64,000 nucleotides of DNA. Origin: Chryseobacterium sp. G0186. GTDB lineage: Bacteria; Bacteroidota; Bacteroidia; Flavobacteriales; Weeksellaceae. The DNA lies in NCBI RefSeq assembly GCF_003815675.1, contig NZ_CP033918.1, forward strand, positions 310,001-374,000. The letters are read 5' to 3'. Of this stretch, positions 62,199 to 64,000 are shown one piece after another. Positions within the stretch are counted from its first letter, which is position 1. Every line of letters begins with the position of its first letter. Position numbers and translations under genes: made by a program. The notes below the pieces were generated by a model that made no database searches, was not told where the DNA came from, and saw only the letters and a list, made by a program, of their open reading frames with translations.

Positions 62199-62965
62199 TG
62201 AAGAAGGTAACGAAGCTTTTACTGAATAAAATTCCACGCCCGATGCTGATTAAAATGAGTATCTGGGCAAGACCACTTATTTATCAGTTTTTTAAAGGAG
62301 ATCAGTTCTTTGATCCCATTGATGGAAGATCATACCGGAAGTTCCTGCCTTATGGGTATGGAAAACAGAGGGAAAATGCCCTTTCTCCAGGAACACTGAG
62401 CTTAGAAAGACATCGTCAGATGTGGTTGTATCTTCAGAATGAAACCGAGTTCTTCATTAAAAGCTATAAAGTTCTGCATATTGCTCCTGAGCAGGAATTT
62501 TTAAGGAAATTCAAAAGGATGAGTAATCTGAACTATATTTCTGCAGATTTATATTCTCCCATTGTAGATGTGAAAGCGGATATTCTGGATCTTCCTTTCG
62601 AGAATGAAAGCTTTGATATTATTTTCTGTAACCACGTCCTGGAACATATTGAAGATGATGCCAAGGCGATCAGCGAATTATATAGGGTAATGAAGCCAGG
62701 CGGATGGGGAATCTTTCAGGTTCCGATGAAAAATTCACTGGAAAAAACCTATGAGGATTTTACCATTAAAGATCCGAAAGAACGTCAGAAGCACTTTGGA
62801 CAGTATGACCATGTTCGTTGGTACGGGATGGATTATTTCGAACGTTTAAGGAAAGCAGGCTTTGAAACAGAACCTAATTTCTATTCACAGAAATTTTCAG
62901 AAGAAGAAATAAAAAGATATGGGCTAAGAAGCAACGAGATTCTTCCTATAGTTTACAAAAAATAA
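62198..62965 (+). CDS. SAM-dependent methyltransferase (class I)
   Basis: 255-residue protein with a class I methyltransferase core from about residue 85: VLHIAPEQEFL as degenerate motif I, VKADILDLPFENESFDIIFCNHVLEHIEDDAKAI reads in separate parts as motifs II to IV, and RVMKPGG as post-motif. The N-terminal 80 residues are specific to the family. The substrate is not known. Translationally coupled to map; the IS element lies just downstream. Confidence 0.85.
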   Translation: MKKVTKLLLNKIPRPMLIKMSIWARPLIYQFFKGDQFFDPIDGRSYRKFLPYGYGKQRENALSPGTLSLERHRQMWLYLQNETEFFIKSYKVLHIAPEQEFLRKFKRMSNLNYISADLYSPIVDVKADILDLPFENESFDIIFCNHVLEHIEDDAKAISELYRVMKPGGWGIFQVPMKNSLEKTYEDFTIKDPKERQKHFGQYDHVRWYGMDYFERLRKAGFETEPNFYSQKFSEEEIKRYGLRSNEILPIVYKK

Positions 62966-63001
62966 TAAAGCCAACGAAGCTGATAAAGTTTAGGGTGACT
63001 A

Positions 63002-63031
63002 GTCCTGAAAATCTGATACAGATTATAGGAC
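63002..63031. repeat. Subterminal hairpin in IS end
   Basis: GTCCT...AGGAC closes a nested stem AATCTG / CAGATT with loop ATA. It lies just inside the presumed IS end and may be a terminal repeat or transposase-binding structure. Confidence 0.5.
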
Positions 63032-63043
63032 AAAAATAAATAA

Positions 63044-63913
63044 TTAAACCAGAGCAAATTTTCTTTTGCTTTGGTTTTTATTTTTATAAGTTCTCATTTT
63101 AATTTTTGTCTGTTTATGCATTTGATTTGGGGTTAGATAATAATTTGAAAAATGAGGACGTAGATTATTATAGGTTTCAATGGATTCATCCACTAATTTT
63201 CTTCTTAACGCATTGTTTATATGATGTCTATCAATATTAAATTCATGCTTTAAAATACCATTTATCCTCTCTGCTATTGCATTTTCATAAGGATCTGAGT
63301 TTTGTGTCATGCTGCATTTTAATTGATGTTTTTGCAAGACTTTCTGATATTCATTCGAGCAGTATTGTAAGCCACGATCAGAATGATGAATTAATGGGCC
63401 TACCATACCTTTGTGTTTCTTTAAAGCTCTTTTCAATGCGATAAGACTACTTTCTGTATTTAAATTATCTGCTACAAAATGTCCCACTATTTTCTTGGAA
63501 TAAGCATCCGTTATTAAGCTTAAATAGCTTGGGCTTTTTCTGTCCCCTATGTAAGTAATATCAGCAACCCAAACCTGGTTGGGTTTTGTGATCTGATAGT
63601 CCAGAATCAAATTTTTATGCTTTCTGAAGCGATGATGGGAGTTGGTCGTAACATGGTAATTTTTCCTGGGGACAATCAATAAATGATTCGCTCTTAGGAT
63701 GTCAAAGAATTTATCTCTTCCTACTTTGATAGAACCTAGGGATTCTTTTAAAATAAAATATAGTTTTCTGCCTCCTAATCGGGGCATTTTAATACGAACA
63801 CACTCTACCAGTTCTACAACCTCTGAAGCCCTATTCCTACAAACTTCTGTACGCTTGATACTTCTATAATAGATTTGTCTATTTAACCCTAACAATCCAC
63901 AAGTAAAAATCAA
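63044..63913 (-). CDS. IS3 family transposase OrfB, DDE type
   Basis: 289-residue C-terminal part of an IS3-type transposase. Catalytic Asp in VWVADITYIGD, Asp in IHHSDRGLQYCS and Glu in ENAIAERINGILKHEF: all three present. An HTH_21-like start (REVVELVECVRIKMPRLGGRKL region) precedes the rve domain. It starts at a TTG in this frame, and the usual route is a -1 frameshift from OrfA. A slippery AAAAAG lies at 63919-63924, 7-9 nt before the OrfA stop (63910-63912). The element looks intact on this side. Confidence 0.9.
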   Translation of the reverse strand: MIFTCGLLGLNRQIYYRSIKRTEVCRNRASEVVELVECVRIKMPRLGGRKLYFILKESLGSIKVGRDKFFDILRANHLLIVPRKNYHVTTNSHHRFRKHKNLILDYQITKPNQVWVADITYIGDRKSPSYLSLITDAYSKKIVGHFVADNLNTESSLIALKRALKKHKGMVGPLIHHSDRGLQYCSNEYQKVLQKHQLKCSMTQNSDPYENAIAERINGILKHEFNIDRHHINNALRRKLVDESIETYNNLRPHFSNYYLTPNQMHKQTKIKMRTYKNKNQSKRKFALV

Positions 63914-63999
63914 AGTTTCTTTTTCCTTACTGCGGAAGTCATCGATTGTTCGGGTGGTGAGTTTTTTCGAATATCAATGCGATATTCTTTCTCTGCAAG
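63910..63999 (-). CDS. IS3 family OrfA, C-terminal fragment
   Basis: 29 codons of OrfA reach in from the right edge, ending in AVRKKKL and a TGA at 63910-63912. The frame lies one base ahead of OrfB and overlaps its start by 4 nt, which fits a -1 programmed frameshift producing the fused transposase. The helix-turn-helix N-terminus lies outside the window. Confidence 0.7.
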   Translation of the reverse strand, partial: LAEKEYRIDIRKNSPPEQSMTSAVRKKKL

Positions 64000-64000
64000 A

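Larger units (their letters stand above)
62997..64000 (-). mobile_element. IS3-family insertion sequence (left part cut by window)
   Basis: Two overlapping frames, an OrfA C-terminal piece and a DDE OrfB transposase, on the minus strand. The end near the methyltransferase gene probably lies around 62997 (TGACTAGTCCTG), by the usual TG...CA rule of IS3 ends; this boundary is a guess because the other end is outside the window. The right end of the map-methyltransferase transcript reads into it. Confidence 0.75.

Overview
This 64-kb window reads as one stretch of chromosome from a Bacteroidota bacterium, most likely a Chryseobacterium or a close relative in the Flavobacteriia/Weeksellaceae. The signs are an AT-rich composition, repeated use of the Bacteroidota -7 promoter element TAnnTTTG with no clear Shine-Dalgarno sequences, a SusC/SusD pair, two secreted proteins with C-terminal type IX secretion (T9SS) sorting domains, many signal peptides ending in AQ, and families typical of the phylum (DUF1015 next to serA/serC, DUF3667, DUF4876, DUF6850). 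No tRNA, rRNA, CRISPR array or prophage was seen. One insertion sequence (IS3 family) is cut by the right edge.

Left part (1-23.4 kb). Two tandem M28 carboxypeptidase-Q-like peptidases come first; one has lost catalytic residues. They follow a serine-biosynthesis block serC-serA-DUF1015, all on the minus strand. A ferredoxin and an acyl-CoA reductase are transcribed divergently from a shared promoter region. Then come a small secreted protein, a Bax-inhibitor-like membrane protein, and an antioxidant cluster (peroxiredoxin, thioredoxin, small partner protein). These are followed by a large M16 protease, an aspartate-type aminotransferase, a third M28 peptidase, rsmG, a lipoprotein, a DUF922 protein, an AddB-like nuclease and a patatin fused to an outer-membrane barrel.

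Middle part (23.4-43.3 kb). A four-gene minus-strand operon encodes a TonB-dependent receptor, a DUF4876 lipoprotein, a DUF6850 barrel and a di-heme cytochrome c peroxidase. It looks like a surface uptake system with a redox enzyme attached. A T9SS-exported lipase and a glutaryl-CoA dehydrogenase follow. Next is a polysaccharide utilisation locus: a Nudix-type regulator with a degenerate catalytic box and an MFS transporter, divergent from SusC, SusD and two different GH30 glycosidases. Its likely substrate is a beta-glucan with beta-1,6 linkages.

Right part (43.3-64 kb). This holds fabI, a small helical protein, tag, a surface protein with ten YadA-like 14-residue repeats, a DUF3667 membrane protein, an OhrR-like regulator with a palindrome in its promoter, and a uridine phosphorylase. 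A second di-heme peroxidase with a long N-terminal extension lies next to a T9SS-exported PhoX-like phosphatase. Then come a leucine-rich-repeat protein, a SUI1-type factor, a metallopeptidase, gpmI, an acyl-ACP desaturase, a HAD-family protein, map, a methyltransferase, and the IS3 element. Several intergenic gaps carry dispersed and inverted repeats, including a 160-bp tandem repeat upstream of gpmI.

The best candidates for something under-described are the TonB/DUF4876/DUF6850/peroxidase operon, the active/inactive M28 pair, DUF1015 in the serine operon, and the peroxidase with its N-terminal extension beside PhoX. All functional claims are from reading the sequence; no database search was run.
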